NCBI GenBank assembly: GCA_045531435.1
Contig: JAZSDZ010000112.1
Span: forward strand, 1 to 30,134
DNA from: Fimenecus sp045531435
GTDB taxonomy: Bacteria > Bacillota > Clostridia > Oscillospirales > Acutalibacteraceae
Length of the DNA stretch: 30,134 bases
Direction of reading: 5' to 3'
Shown here: one piece after another, positions 7,438 through 16,165 of the stretch
How positions within the stretch are numbered: the stretch's first letter is position 1
How the letters are laid out: each line of letters starts with the position of its first letter
Made by a program: the position numbers and the translations under genes
The notes under the pieces: generated by a model
The model's database searches: none
What the model was told of the DNA's origin: nothing
Seen by the model: only the letters and a program-made list of their open reading frames with translations

Positions 7438-8565
7438 TTGAACGTTTATCTTGACAATAGTGCAACAACTAAACCCTGTGAAAAATCAGTGAAAAAAGCA
7501 CTTGAAATGATGAACGAAAAATTTGGAAATCCATCATCTCTTCATATGTGTGGATATAATGCTAAAAAAGAGCTTGATAATTCAAGAAAAACTATTTCCG
7601 CATTTCTTGGTTGTGAGGATAAAGAAATTTATTTTACTCCAAGTGGTACTGTTGCAAATAACACTGCAATATTCGGTACTGCTAATGCTCGTCGTCGTGA
7701 GGGTAAAAAAGTTGTCACAACTTTGTTGGAGCATCCAAGCGTACTTAAATGTTTTGAAAGTCTTGAGGAACAAGGTTTTGATGTTGTTTACCTTAAACCC
7801 GATATCAAAGGCAAAATTAACCTTGATGAATTGTCAAATGCAGTTGATGAGAATACAACTTTTGTAAGTGTTATGGCAGTAAATAATGAGGTAGGTTCAA
7901 TTCAGGATTTTTCAAAAATAAAAAGTATCATTAAAAATAATAATTCAAAAGCATATTTTCACTGTGATGCTGTTCAGGCTTTTGGTAAATTAACAATCAA
8001 ACCCAAAAAGCTTGGAATTGACCTTATGAGTATGAGTGCTCATAAAATACATGGTATTAAAGGTGCAGGTGCTTTGTACATTGGTAACAATGTCCGTATT
8101 TCACCATATATTCTTGGTGGCGGTCAGGAAAATGGTATGATTTCAGGTACTGAATCTTTACCTGCAATATGTGCCTTCAGCGAAGCTGTCAATGATATTG
8201 GTAATGTTGAAAAGAATCTTCATATTGTTTCACACGTATGTGATTACTTTGTCAATAAAATTAAGGATATTGATATGGTCTATGTAAACTCACCTGATGA
8301 TGCCTTGCCATATATCATCAATATTTCTGTTGAGGGTGTTCCGTCACAGGTTATGCTTAATTCCTTATCTTCTATGGGCATATATGTTTCTGCCGGTTCA
8401 GCCTGTGCAAAGGGACATAGAAGTAATGTTCTTACTTCTATGGGTGTTTCTCCTGCAGGTATTGACAGTGCAATAAGAATCAGTTTGTCAAAAACTACCA
8501 CGGAAAATGATATGGATTTGTTGTATAATGGAATAAAAGAAACAGTTACTCGTGTCAGGAGATGA
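7438..8565 (+). CDS. Cysteine desulfurase (NifS/IscS family)
   Basis: This PLP enzyme converts cysteine to alanine and leaves a persulfide on its active-site Cys. Seen: the N-terminal signature YLDNSATTKP, the PLP lysine in SAHKIHG (Lys203), and the catalytic Cys in SAGSACAKG (Cys323). The 375-residue length fits. I chose TTG 7438 because family members start two residues before YLDN, and GGGGGC-like ribosome binding sequence sits about 8 nt upstream; an in-frame GTG at 7423 would place the start inside that sequence. The ATG of thiI follows at once, as in the Bacillus nifZ-thiI pair, so the main sulfur acceptor is probably ThiI. Several paralogues usually exist in Clostridia, so I give no specific symbol. 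Confidence 0.92.
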   Translation: MNVYLDNSATTKPCEKSVKKALEMMNEKFGNPSSLHMCGYNAKKELDNSRKTISAFLGCEDKEIYFTPSGTVANNTAIFGTANARRREGKKVVTTLLEHPSVLKCFESLEEQGFDVVYLKPDIKGKINLDELSNAVDENTTFVSVMAVNNEVGSIQDFSKIKSIIKNNNSKAYFHCDAVQAFGKLTIKPKKLGIDLMSMSAHKIHGIKGAGALYIGNNVRISPYILGGGQENGMISGTESLPAICAFSEAVNDIGNVEKNLHIVSHVCDYFVNKIKDIDMVYVNSPDDALPYIINISVEGVPSQVMLNSLSSMGIYVSAGSACAKGHRSNVLTSMGVSPAGIDSAIRISLSKTTTENDMDLLYNGIKETVTRVRR

Positions 8566-8567
8566 AT

Positions 8568-9740
8568 ATGAAAGAAATAATTCTTATAAAAAACGGTGAA
8601 TTGGCACTTAAAGGCCTTAACCGTTCAACATTTGAAGATATTTTAATAAAAAATATCCGTAAACGAATCAAAATGCTTGGTGACTTTGAATATCGAAAAG
8701 AACAGTCAACCATTTCTGTGATTCCTATGGATGACTACATAGATATGGACGAAGTAAGTGACAGAATAAGTCGTGTTTTCGGTATCGCAGCATTTTCAAG
8801 AGCCTTACAGGTTGAAAAAGATATGACAGTAATTCTTGAGAATGCACCTGATTATCTTGCCGAGCAGTTAAGAAACGCAAAAACCTTTAAGGTTGAAGGT
8901 AAGCGTTCTGATAAAAAATTCCCACTTAAATCTCCTGAAATTTCAGCAGAGGTCGGTGGAGCAATTTTAAGTAAATTCCCTCATTTGAAGGTTGATGTTA
9001 AAAATCCTGATATTCTTGTTACTATTGAGATAAGAGAAAAATTTGCTTTTATCCGTGGCAATCAGACAAAGGGTGCAGGGGGAATGCCTACGGGTACAGC
9101 TGGAAAATCTGCAATCCTAATTTCAGGCGGTATTGATAGTCCTGTTGCTGCATATATGATGGCAAAGCGTGGATTAGTCCTTAACGCAATTCATTTTGCT
9201 TCGCCACCATACACCTCACCACAGTCAGAAGAAAAGGTACATAACCTGCTTCGTAAGGTTTCAAGATACAGTGGTAATATCTGCTTGTTTACAGTTGGTT
9301 TTACAGAAATTCAGGAAGAAATAAGAGACAAATGTCCTGAGGAATTATTTACTCTTATTATGCGTCGATTTATGATGCGAATTTCTCAGCGAATTGCTGA
9401 CAGAGAAGAGTGTAAAGCACTTATAACAGGTGAAAGTCTTGGTCAGGTTGCTAGTCAGACATTAAACGCTCTTGCTTGTACGGATGCTGTTGTCACGATG
9501 CCTGTTTTCAGACCGTTAATAGGACTTGATAAGGATGAAATCATTAAGGTTTCAAGAAAAATTGATACCTTTGAAATTTCTATCGAGCCGTATGAAGATT
9601 GTTGCACAGTATTTACTCCGAAACATCCTAAAACAAGACCACAGATTTCAATTATCGAAACGGCTGAACAAGCCCTTGATATTGAAGGCCTTATTGAGAG
9701 AGCGTTGGAAGATACAACAATCAATAACATATGTTTTTAG
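8568..9740 (+). CDS. thiI: tRNA 4-thiouridine synthase ThiI
   Basis: The 390-residue protein has the ThiI layout without the C-terminal rhodanese domain, as in other Firmicutes: an N-terminal ferredoxin-like region (KNGELALKGLNRSTFE), a THUMP domain at about residues 60-165, and a PP-loop ATPase with SGGIDSPVA at about 184-192. The MRRFMMR and TGESLGQVASQTL segments are also typical. It adenylates uridine 8 of tRNA and exchanges oxygen for sulfur supplied by the desulfurase encoded just upstream. ATG 8568 is preferred over the overlapping ATG at 8562 because AGGAG (8557-8561) is 6 nt from the former and directly abuts the latter. The TPP riboswitch-thiT pair elsewhere in the window suggests thiamine is imported. 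Confidence 0.95.
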   Translation: MKEIILIKNGELALKGLNRSTFEDILIKNIRKRIKMLGDFEYRKEQSTISVIPMDDYIDMDEVSDRISRVFGIAAFSRALQVEKDMTVILENAPDYLAEQLRNAKTFKVEGKRSDKKFPLKSPEISAEVGGAILSKFPHLKVDVKNPDILVTIEIREKFAFIRGNQTKGAGGMPTGTAGKSAILISGGIDSPVAAYMMAKRGLVLNAIHFASPPYTSPQSEEKVHNLLRKVSRYSGNICLFTVGFTEIQEEIRDKCPEELFTLIMRRFMMRISQRIADREECKALITGESLGQVASQTLNALACTDAVVTMPVFRPLIGLDKDEIIKVSRKIDTFEISIEPYEDCCTVFTPKHPKTRPQISIIETAEQALDIEGLIERALEDTTINNICF

Positions 9741-9749
9741 GAGTGGATT

Positions 9750-10229
9750 ATGAAACTTGAAGAAAAAGTAGTAAATCTGCTTCGTGAAAAAAATCTTGTA
9801 TTAGCTTGTGCTGAATCCTGTACAGGTGGTCTTATTGCAAAGAGAATAACAGATGTAAGCGGTTCATCTTCTGTTTTCAATTGTGGTATAGTAAGCTACA
9901 GCAATGAGATTAAAGAGAAGGTTCTTGGCGTTAAAAGAGAAACACTTAAAGAGTTTGGTGCTGTAAGTGAACAGACTGTACGAGAAATGGTAAAGGGTGT
10001 TATCACAATTTCAGGTGCTGATATTGCAGTTTCTGTTTCCGGAATTGCAGGACCTGATTCCGATAATACAAATAAACCTGTTGGTTTAATTTATATTGCA
10101 GTTTCTGATGGTAAGGAAACCATTGTGAAACAACTTAACAATCAGTTTGAAACTGATATAAGAAACAGTAACAGAATAAGTGCTTCTGATGAAGCATTTA
10201 AGATGATATTAAAAATGATAGGAGAATAA
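9750..10229 (+). CDS. pncC: Nicotinamide-nucleotide amidase (stand-alone CinA C-terminal domain)
   Basis: The 159-residue protein is the single PncC/CinA-C domain. Characteristic motifs are AESCTGGLIAKRITDV (residues about 21-36), GIVSYSNEIKEKVLGV, FGAVSEQTVREM, VSGIAGPDSDN and KPVGLIYIAV. It converts nicotinamide mononucleotide to nicotinate mononucleotide, recycling NMN, including that released by NAD-dependent DNA ligase. GGAG lies 5 nt after the thiI stop and sets the ATG. It is translationally close to thiI and to the following sortase gene (2 nt apart), so it belongs to the operon. The third gene downstream also carries what looks like a degenerate CinA-related region, which makes this placement noteworthy. 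Confidence 0.9.
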   Translation: MKLEEKVVNLLREKNLVLACAESCTGGLIAKRITDVSGSSSVFNCGIVSYSNEIKEKVLGVKRETLKEFGAVSEQTVREMVKGVITISGADIAVSVSGIAGPDSDNTNKPVGLIYIAVSDGKETIVKQLNNQFETDIRNSNRISASDEAFKMILKMIGE

Positions 10230-10231
10230 CT

Positions 10232-11134
10232 ATGGAAAAGAAAAATAATGCTGTCGTAAAAAAAGTGATAATTGCAGTTTGCGTTGTTGTACTTCTCATT
10301 GCTGCAATCTTCCTTACAAAATTCTTTATTGACCAGAACAATGACCCATCAGGTGTTTTAAATGGCTCAACTACAACACCTGTTCAAACAACAGAAGAAC
10401 CAAAGCCTGACTATTCAGAATATGTTGAACAGAACCCTGAAACAGTAGGTTGGATTTCAATTCCTGGTACACAGATTAATTTTCCTGTTGTACAGTCAGT
10501 GGATAATGATTATTATCTTAATCATACTTTTGATCATAAGAAGGATGTTCGTGGTGCAATTTATATGGACTATCGTAACAACCCAACTGACCTTGATGCT
10601 AACACAATTATTTATGGTCATAATGATTACAAGGATGGTAGTGTTTTCTCTGAAGTTGCTCACTACGATGATGTTGAATATTTCAAAGAGCATCCGATTA
10701 TTGAATTCAATACACTTGATAAATATTATCAGTGGAAGGTTTACGCAGTATTTATTACAAATCAGCAGGCATATGATGATAATGGTTATATCTTTAACTA
10801 CATCTGGCCTCAGATGGAAGGACCAAACTTCAAGGGCTATGTCGAAGAATTGAATAAGCGTACACTTTACTTTACAGGTGTTGATATCAAAGATGGTGAC
10901 AGAATTCTTACATTGTCATCATGTGCAAGAAACCTTGATACAGCAAATCACCGTGCAAAGACAAGTATCGTTGTTGTTGCTCGTGCAGTAAGACCTGGTG
11001 AAGACCCAACAGTTGATGTTTCAAAGGCAACTATAAATCAGAATCCAAAGTATCCACAGCGTTATTACGATATTAAGGGTATTACAAATCCATATAAGAA
11101 TGATGAAAAATGGTACCCGGTGGTGATTAAGTAA
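10232..11134 (+). CDS. Class B sortase
   Basis: This 300-residue membrane-anchored transpeptidase has a short basic N-terminus, a membrane segment at about residues 11-32, a Thr/Pro linker, then the sortase beta-barrel. The catalytic residues are visible: His130 in IIYGHND, Cys231 in TLSSC, and Arg241 ten residues later, the same spacing as Cys223-Arg233 of Staphylococcus aureus SrtB. DANTIIYGHN and VGWISIPGTQINFPVVQ are class B features. It cleaves a C-terminal sorting signal of a secreted protein and joins it to peptidoglycan or pili; no protein with an LPxTG- or NPxTN-like signal is seen here. It overlaps the next gene by 1 nt (TAATG), and both share the C-terminal tail pattern KYPQ-x-x-YD-x-KGITNP. 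Confidence 0.9.
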   Translation: MEKKNNAVVKKVIIAVCVVVLLIAAIFLTKFFIDQNNDPSGVLNGSTTTPVQTTEEPKPDYSEYVEQNPETVGWISIPGTQINFPVVQSVDNDYYLNHTFDHKKDVRGAIYMDYRNNPTDLDANTIIYGHNDYKDGSVFSEVAHYDDVEYFKEHPIIEFNTLDKYYQWKVYAVFITNQQAYDDNGYIFNYIWPQMEGPNFKGYVEELNKRTLYFTGVDIKDGDRILTLSSCARNLDTANHRAKTSIVVVARAVRPGEDPTVDVSKATINQNPKYPQRYYDIKGITNPYKNDEKWYPVVIK

Positions 11135-12408
11135 TGGGTAAAAAAGAAAACAAAAACCCAATGCTTTCTTTTGATAAACTTCGTGAAGGTTTAGGTATCA
11201 ATGGTGATTTACCTGAAATAAAGAAACCTGAATCTTCCGAGCCTGTTATTGAGAATCAACCTGTAATAAAAAGAGTTATTCCAAAGGCAGGTAAATCTGT
11301 TTTCGAGAATGGTGTTAAGTTTATTGATATAACTGAACAATATACAGCACCACAGGAGGCTACTCCTGAAACGTATGAAATAACTGAAACAAAACGAGAC
11401 GAACAGGTGGCAACACCTGTTACTCAGAAGCCTAAAAAACGAATAAGAACATTCAACGAAATTTTTTCTGATTTCTTTTCTGCATTTCTTCCTGTTAAAG
11501 GGGATAGTGGTAAGGAAAAAGTGAGAAAGATTATAATGGATATGTCCGTTATTCTTATTGTTTTTTGTGTTGTAGGTTTTATTCAGCTTTTTGTTGAAAG
11601 AACTGTTGAACCAACTGACACAAACCCAAATCTGAATAATAACATTGTTGAGAAATTGAGTAATAATTCTTATTCTAAATCCTGGCAGGAAGTTTTGAAC
11701 AATAATTCTTCTGTAAATGTTCCTGATGGTATTAAACCTGAATTTACATATTTTTATACTGCAAATAACGATATGGCAGGTTGGATTAAAATTCAAAACA
11801 CAAACCTTGATGTTCAGGTTGTGCAGGGTGATGATAATGAAACTTATCAGAACAAGGATTTCAATAATAATGTGAATAAATCAGGTTGTCCTTATGTTGA
11901 TTATAAGAACGATTTAACGGAACTCGATGACAACACAATTATTTACGGACAGAATTTATATAATAATCTTATGTTTTCTTGTCTTGAACAGTACAGAACT
12001 ATTGAGGGTTACAGAAATTCACCTGTAATTGAATTCAGTACATTGTATAATTCATACAGCTTCAAGGTTTTTGCTGTTTTTGTTGCAACTGATAATCCTG
12101 CTTCTGATTATGGATTCAGTTACACTGTTACAGGATTTTCATCAGATAATAAATTTGGTGAATTTATAAGTGAAGTAAAACAGAGAAGTCTTATTACAAC
12201 TGATGTTTCAGTGCAGACAGATGATAAGATTATTACACTTGTTACACCAACTCGTGATTTTGATAATGCGCGACTTGTTGTTATGGGCAGAATGATTCGT
12301 GAAAACGAGTCAACGGATGTGAATTTGGACAGTGTTACACTTAACACTTCACCAAAATATCCACAAGCGTGGTATGATAAAAAAGGAATTACAAATCCTT
12401 TTGCATAA
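11134..12408 (+). CDS. Catalytically degenerate class B sortase paralogue with long cytoplasmic N-terminus
   Basis: The 424-residue protein starts with about 135 polar, probably disordered cytoplasmic residues, then one membrane segment (about 138-157), a linker, and a domain clearly homologous to the preceding sortase: AGWIKIQNTNLDVQVVQ, GCPYVDYKNDLTELDDNTIIYGQN, SPVIEFSTLY, YSFKVFAVFVA and the KYPQAWYDKKGITNPF tail. The catalytic His is Gln273 (IIYGQN, not IIYGHN) and the catalytic Cys is Pro372 (TLVTP, not TLSSC). The Arg is retained (Arg380). The frame is intact, so this is not decay by frameshift. Its start overlaps the active sortase stop, indicating translational coupling. A role as scaffold, substrate-binding partner or regulator is inference. 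Confidence 0.85.
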   Translation: MGKKENKNPMLSFDKLREGLGINGDLPEIKKPESSEPVIENQPVIKRVIPKAGKSVFENGVKFIDITEQYTAPQEATPETYEITETKRDEQVATPVTQKPKKRIRTFNEIFSDFFSAFLPVKGDSGKEKVRKIIMDMSVILIVFCVVGFIQLFVERTVEPTDTNPNLNNNIVEKLSNNSYSKSWQEVLNNNSSVNVPDGIKPEFTYFYTANNDMAGWIKIQNTNLDVQVVQGDDNETYQNKDFNNNVNKSGCPYVDYKNDLTELDDNTIIYGQNLYNNLMFSCLEQYRTIEGYRNSPVIEFSTLYNSYSFKVFAVFVATDNPASDYGFSYTVTGFSSDNKFGEFISEVKQRSLITTDVSVQTDDKIITLVTPTRDFDNARLVVMGRMIRENESTDVNLDSVTLNTSPKYPQAWYDKKGITNPFA

Positions 12409-12441
12409 TAATGTAGGTAAAATAGGGAAAAAGAGAGGTAA

Positions 12442-14526
12442 ATGAAAATGAGAACTAAAGTATTATCACTTAATGTTGATATGAGTATGTCATTTACGCG
12501 TTTTCAGACTCGACTTGAAAGCAGTTTAATCAATTATACTGATAATTGCGACTTTCAGCAGTTTGAAGATATAAGAGAAATGTTTGTTGCATTACAGAGT
12601 GCGCTTGAAAATGACGAGCTTATTATTACAGCTGTTGATGTAAAGAATTATTTGAAATTTAAAAATGCATTGATTCAGGCATTCGGAACAGATGTTGCTT
12701 ATAATCCTGATGTGTTGAATCGTCTTGAAAGAATTAGTCTTGATGATAAAAAGAAACAGGCTTTTGCAGCTTTCCCTGCACCTGCAACAGTATTTTTATC
12801 TGATGATGGTATGTATTCAGGTTTTATAATGGTTAATGAAAGCCAGTACCTTATTCTTTTACCTATTGACAACTACAGAATTGATGACATTTTAAGAAAT
12901 GGTCTTATTCCATTTTTAAATGAACATATGCCTGTTCAAAATTTTGAGGTTCAGATTCCTGAAGAAAAATCAGCATATTATGATAAGGTATCATTTGCTG
13001 TAAACAGTATTCTTGAATCTGATTCACTTGTTGCAATTAACAGCACAAGAAATGCTGAGGTTTTAAAAAGCTGTGGCGACAAGGTTGAAGGCTTTGACAA
13101 GGCATTTGTTTTTACTCCTTATGTTGAAGACAAGGGAAAAATCAACCCGACAGAATATACTGCACAGTTAGCTCGTGTAAGTCTTGACTTGTCTTCTGCG
13201 AAATTAGGTGCTTGTATCAGTGATATTTTCACTTCAAATGATGCAAAATATATCTGTATTGCAGTTTCAGACGGTGATTCAGCCCTTGTAAGAAAACTCT
13301 ATATGTCAGAAACTGAAACTGAAAATGAGTTTGTTGAAAGTGCTGCTATCGAGCTTATTGAACTTATCGGTGAAAAAATAGCAGGTAAAAGAAGCGTAGG
13401 TATTGAAATAAACGATTCAGATGATAACGCAATTACAGAGGAAGATAAGAAAATTGCAAAGAAAAAACCACTTGGTATTCTTGTAATAATTATTGGTTTA
13501 ATCTTTATAATCTGTGCAGTTCTTGTATTCCTTTTCCAATCACAGGGTGATGGTGGTTTCTTTGATAAGGAAGAATCAACAACTGCTATTACAACAACTA
13601 AACCTGAAATTACAACTGAAGCAACAACAGCTCCTCCAAAAACTGCTTACGATGAAAATATGATGAAGCTTTCTGATTATCTTGTATCATCTATTCTTAG
13701 TATGGATGAAGCTATGATTCAGAAAAATATCACAGAATTCAGCAAGGAAACTCCTGAATTTATCACTGTAAACGGTGTTCAGATTCCAACTAAAATTGCA
13801 CTTGCTCGTCTTGTTACTGCAGAATTAGGCACTGGTTTTAATTTTGATGTTGCTAAGGCATATACTGTTGCTGCATATACTTGTCTAAAGGTTATCAATA
13901 ACAATTATGTGTTGGAAAATGTAAGAATTTCTGATGCTGCAAGTAATGTTGTAAATCGTGCAGTTGAAGAGGTTTATGGCGAATATCTTACATATAATGA
14001 TGCCCTCGCAGTACCATTGTTCCATTATCTTACATCAGGTAATACTTTAGATATGTCAGCAAAATTACCATATCTCAAGAGTGTTAAATTAGAGCGTCAT
14101 CAGGATGTTAATAACAAAAACTATGAATCATGTAAAGTATATTCTGTTGATGAAATGAAAGCTTTATTGCTCAAGAATAACGCTGCTGTTACGCTTTCAG
14201 ATAATCCTGCTGAATGGATTACAGTAAAATCTCACGATGCATCTGTTTCTGCTGATGCAGGTAATGTTAAGACTGTTGTTTTCAATGGTAAGGAAATGAC
14301 AGGTATTGAATTTAAAATGAATGTTATGGGTGATGATATATTACCTTCAGTTTGCTTCAAGATTGAATATAATGCAGAAACATCATCGTTTGTTGTTACT
14401 TGTTATGGACATGGCTACGGAATTGGTATGGGTCAGATTGGTGCAAAATATTTAGCTACAACAAACAATGATTACAAGGCAATCCTTAATACATATTATG
14501 AAGGAACAACAATTACAAAGGGGTAA
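12442..14526 (+). CDS. Membrane protein joining a degenerate CinA-like region to a SpoIID-like domain
   Basis: This 694-residue protein has three parts. Residues about 1-165 resemble the CinA N-terminal (MoCF) domain: MFVALQSALENDELIITA, NPDVLNRLERI, KKKQAFAAFPAPATVF, YLILLPID. Residues about 175-315 resemble PncC, but AESCTGG is replaced by INSTRNA and the GIAGP motif is missing; SDGDSALVRKL remains recognisable. A membrane segment (about 343-365) and a Thr-rich linker follow. The C-terminal 290 residues are SpoIID-like: LARLVTAELGTG with the likely catalytic Glu, and GHGYGIGMGQIGAKYLA followed by YYEGTTI. SpoIID proteins cut glycan strands lacking stem peptides; outside sporulation, relatives act in wall or polymer processing. 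The ATG at 12448 is equally possible given AGAGAGG at 12432-12438. The CinA part is my reading and less sure than the SpoIID part. Confidence 0.7.
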   Translation: MKMRTKVLSLNVDMSMSFTRFQTRLESSLINYTDNCDFQQFEDIREMFVALQSALENDELIITAVDVKNYLKFKNALIQAFGTDVAYNPDVLNRLERISLDDKKKQAFAAFPAPATVFLSDDGMYSGFIMVNESQYLILLPIDNYRIDDILRNGLIPFLNEHMPVQNFEVQIPEEKSAYYDKVSFAVNSILESDSLVAINSTRNAEVLKSCGDKVEGFDKAFVFTPYVEDKGKINPTEYTAQLARVSLDLSSAKLGACISDIFTSNDAKYICIAVSDGDSALVRKLYMSETETENEFVESAAIELIELIGEKIAGKRSVGIEINDSDDNAITEEDKKIAKKKPLGILVIIIGLIFIICAVLVFLFQSQGDGGFFDKEESTTAITTTKPEITTEATTAPPKTAYDENMMKLSDYLVSSILSMDEAMIQKNITEFSKETPEFITVNGVQIPTKIALARLVTAELGTGFNFDVAKAYTVAAYTCLKVINNNYVLENVRISDAASNVVNRAVEEVYGEYLTYNDALAVPLFHYLTSGNTLDMSAKLPYLKSVKLERHQDVNNKNYESCKVYSVDEMKALLLKNNAAVTLSDNPAEWITVKSHDASVSADAGNVKTVVFNGKEMTGIEFKMNVMGDDILPSVCFKIEYNAETSSFVVTCYGHGYGIGMGQIGAKYLATTNNDYKAILNTYYEGTTITKG

Positions 14527-14532
14527 GTCATT

Positions 14533-15552
14533 ATGAGTATATTAGTTACAGGTGGTGCCGGTTTTATTGGTTCACATACTTGTGTTGAGCTTTTGAATGC
14601 AGGGTACGAAATTGTTGTTGTGGATAATCTCTACAACTCAAACGAAAAATCTCTTGACAGAGTAAAGGAATTAACAGAAAAAGATTTTCCTTTCTATCCA
14701 TATGATATACGTGATAAAGAAAATATGAGAAAGGTTTTTGAACAGCATAAAATCGATGCCTGTATCCATTTTGCGGGACTTAAAGCAGTTGGTGAAAGTT
14801 GTCGTGAGCCTTTGATGTATTATGACAATAATATCGGTGGTACATTGGCGCTTTGCGAGGTTATGGCTGAATATAACTGTAAAAAAATAGTTTTCAGTTC
14901 ATCTGCAACTGTTTATGGAATGAATAACATTTCACCACTCAAAGAAGATATGAAAACAGGTGGTACTACAAATCCTTATGGCACAACAAAGTATATGATT
15001 GAAATTATTCTTAATGATTTCCATAAGGCTGACAAGGATTGGGCGGTTACACTCCTTCGTTATTTCAATCCAATCGGTGCACATAAAAGTGGTAGAATTG
15101 GTGAAAATCCAAACGGCATTCCGAACAACCTTATGCCATACATTACTCAGGTTGCTATTGGTAAGTTGCCATATCTCAATGTTTTTGGTGATGATTACAA
15201 CACACCTGACGGTACGGGTGTAAGAGATTATATTCATGTTGTGGACTTGGCTTTAGGACACGTTAAGGCTGTTGAAAAAATTCTTAGTACTGAACCTCAG
15301 GTAAATATTTATAACCTTGGTACAGGTAACGGATATAGTGTTCTTGACATTGTTAAGGCATTTGAACAGGCTTCAGGACAGAAGATTGAATATAAAATTG
15401 TAGAGCGTCGTCCCGGTGACCTTGATGTTTGTTATTCAGACGCTACAAAAGCATTCAACGAACTTGGTTGGAAAGCAGAGCGTGACCTTCTCGAAATGTG
15501 CGAAGACTCTTGGAGATGGCAGAGCAATAATCCAAACGGTTTTGATGAATAA
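14533..15552 (+). CDS. galE: UDP-glucose 4-epimerase
   Basis: The 339-residue protein is a full-length extended short-chain dehydrogenase. It has the NAD-binding GGAGFIG motif at residues 7-13, Ser124 in SSSATVYG, and the catalytic pair Tyr149/Lys153 in NPYGTTK, at the same numbers as Escherichia coli GalE. LRYFNPIGAH and RPGDLDVCYSD are further family marks. It interconverts UDP-glucose and UDP-galactose in the cytoplasm, for galactose use and for galactose-containing surface polymers. AAGGGG lies 9 nt before the ATG and overlaps the preceding stop region, so it is in the same operon as the sortase/SpoIID genes. The phosphohexomutase at 24.5 kb may supply glucose-1-phosphate upstream in the same pathway. 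Confidence 0.95.
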   Translation: MSILVTGGAGFIGSHTCVELLNAGYEIVVVDNLYNSNEKSLDRVKELTEKDFPFYPYDIRDKENMRKVFEQHKIDACIHFAGLKAVGESCREPLMYYDNNIGGTLALCEVMAEYNCKKIVFSSSATVYGMNNISPLKEDMKTGGTTNPYGTTKYMIEIILNDFHKADKDWAVTLLRYFNPIGAHKSGRIGENPNGIPNNLMPYITQVAIGKLPYLNVFGDDYNTPDGTGVRDYIHVVDLALGHVKAVEKILSTEPQVNIYNLGTGNGYSVLDIVKAFEQASGQKIEYKIVERRPGDLDVCYSDATKAFNELGWKAERDLLEMCEDSWRWQSNNPNGFDE

Positions 15553-15587
15553 TTTTTATTTAATTTAAAGCGAAAGGATGATTTTAA

Positions 15588-16154
15588 ATGAAAAAAGGCT
15601 TAATTATTGTAATCGCAATCGTTGCAGTTATCGCAATTCTTGGTGGTAGTTTAGTTTCATCTTATAATGAGCTTGTTGTTAAACAGGCTAATGTTGAAAA
15701 TGCAGATGCAGAAATTAAGGTTCAGCTTCAGCGTAGAGCAGATTTAATTCCTAATATTGTTAACACAGTTAAGGGATATGCTGCACATGAAGAAGGTGTT
15801 TATTCAGCACTTGCTGACGCAAGAGCAAAGCTCAATTCTGCATCAACTCCTGAAGAATATACAGAAGTAAATGAAACATTTACAGAGGCTTTTTCAAGAC
15901 TTTTAGTTGTTGTTGAAAATTATCCCGAACTTAAAGCAGATAAGAATTTCATCGCATTACAGGATGAAATTGCAGGAACAGAAAACAGACTTTCAACTGC
16001 AAGAAAAGACTATAATGATATAGCAACAGATTACAATGCTACTATAAAAAAATTCCCTAATGTAATTTTTGCTGGATTGTTTGGCTTTGAAAAAGTTGAT
16101 TTATTCGAAATTACAAGTGAAATAGAGACTGTTCCAACAGTTGATTTTGAATAA
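15588..16154 (+). CDS. lemA: LemA family membrane protein
   Basis: The 188-residue protein has one N-terminal membrane segment (residues about 4-24), then the LemA helical bundle with the typical YNELVVKQANVENADAEI, VQLQRRADLIPNIVNTVKGY and LLVVVENYPELKADKNFI motifs and the end NVIFAGLFGFEKVDLFE. LemA proteins have a short extracellular N-terminus and a helical domain; their biochemical role is unknown. The preceding GAAAGGAT sets the ATG. The next gene, a TPM-domain (YgcG-like) protein 11 nt downstream, is a very common partner, so the two probably act together at the membrane. Confidence 0.92.
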   Translation: MKKGLIIVIAIVAVIAILGGSLVSSYNELVVKQANVENADAEIKVQLQRRADLIPNIVNTVKGYAAHEEGVYSALADARAKLNSASTPEEYTEVNETFTEAFSRLLVVVENYPELKADKNFIALQDEIAGTENRLSTARKDYNDIATDYNATIKKFPNVIFAGLFGFEKVDLFEITSEIETVPTVDFE

Positions 16155-16165
16155 TTACTAAAGAT

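Noticed and set aside
11209..11796. A 195-codon minus-strand frame opposite the pseudosortase gene
   Set aside because: Composition is Asn/Ile/Arg/Phe-rich in the manner of an antisense shadow, no ribosome binding site, and the plus-strand frame shows clear homology.
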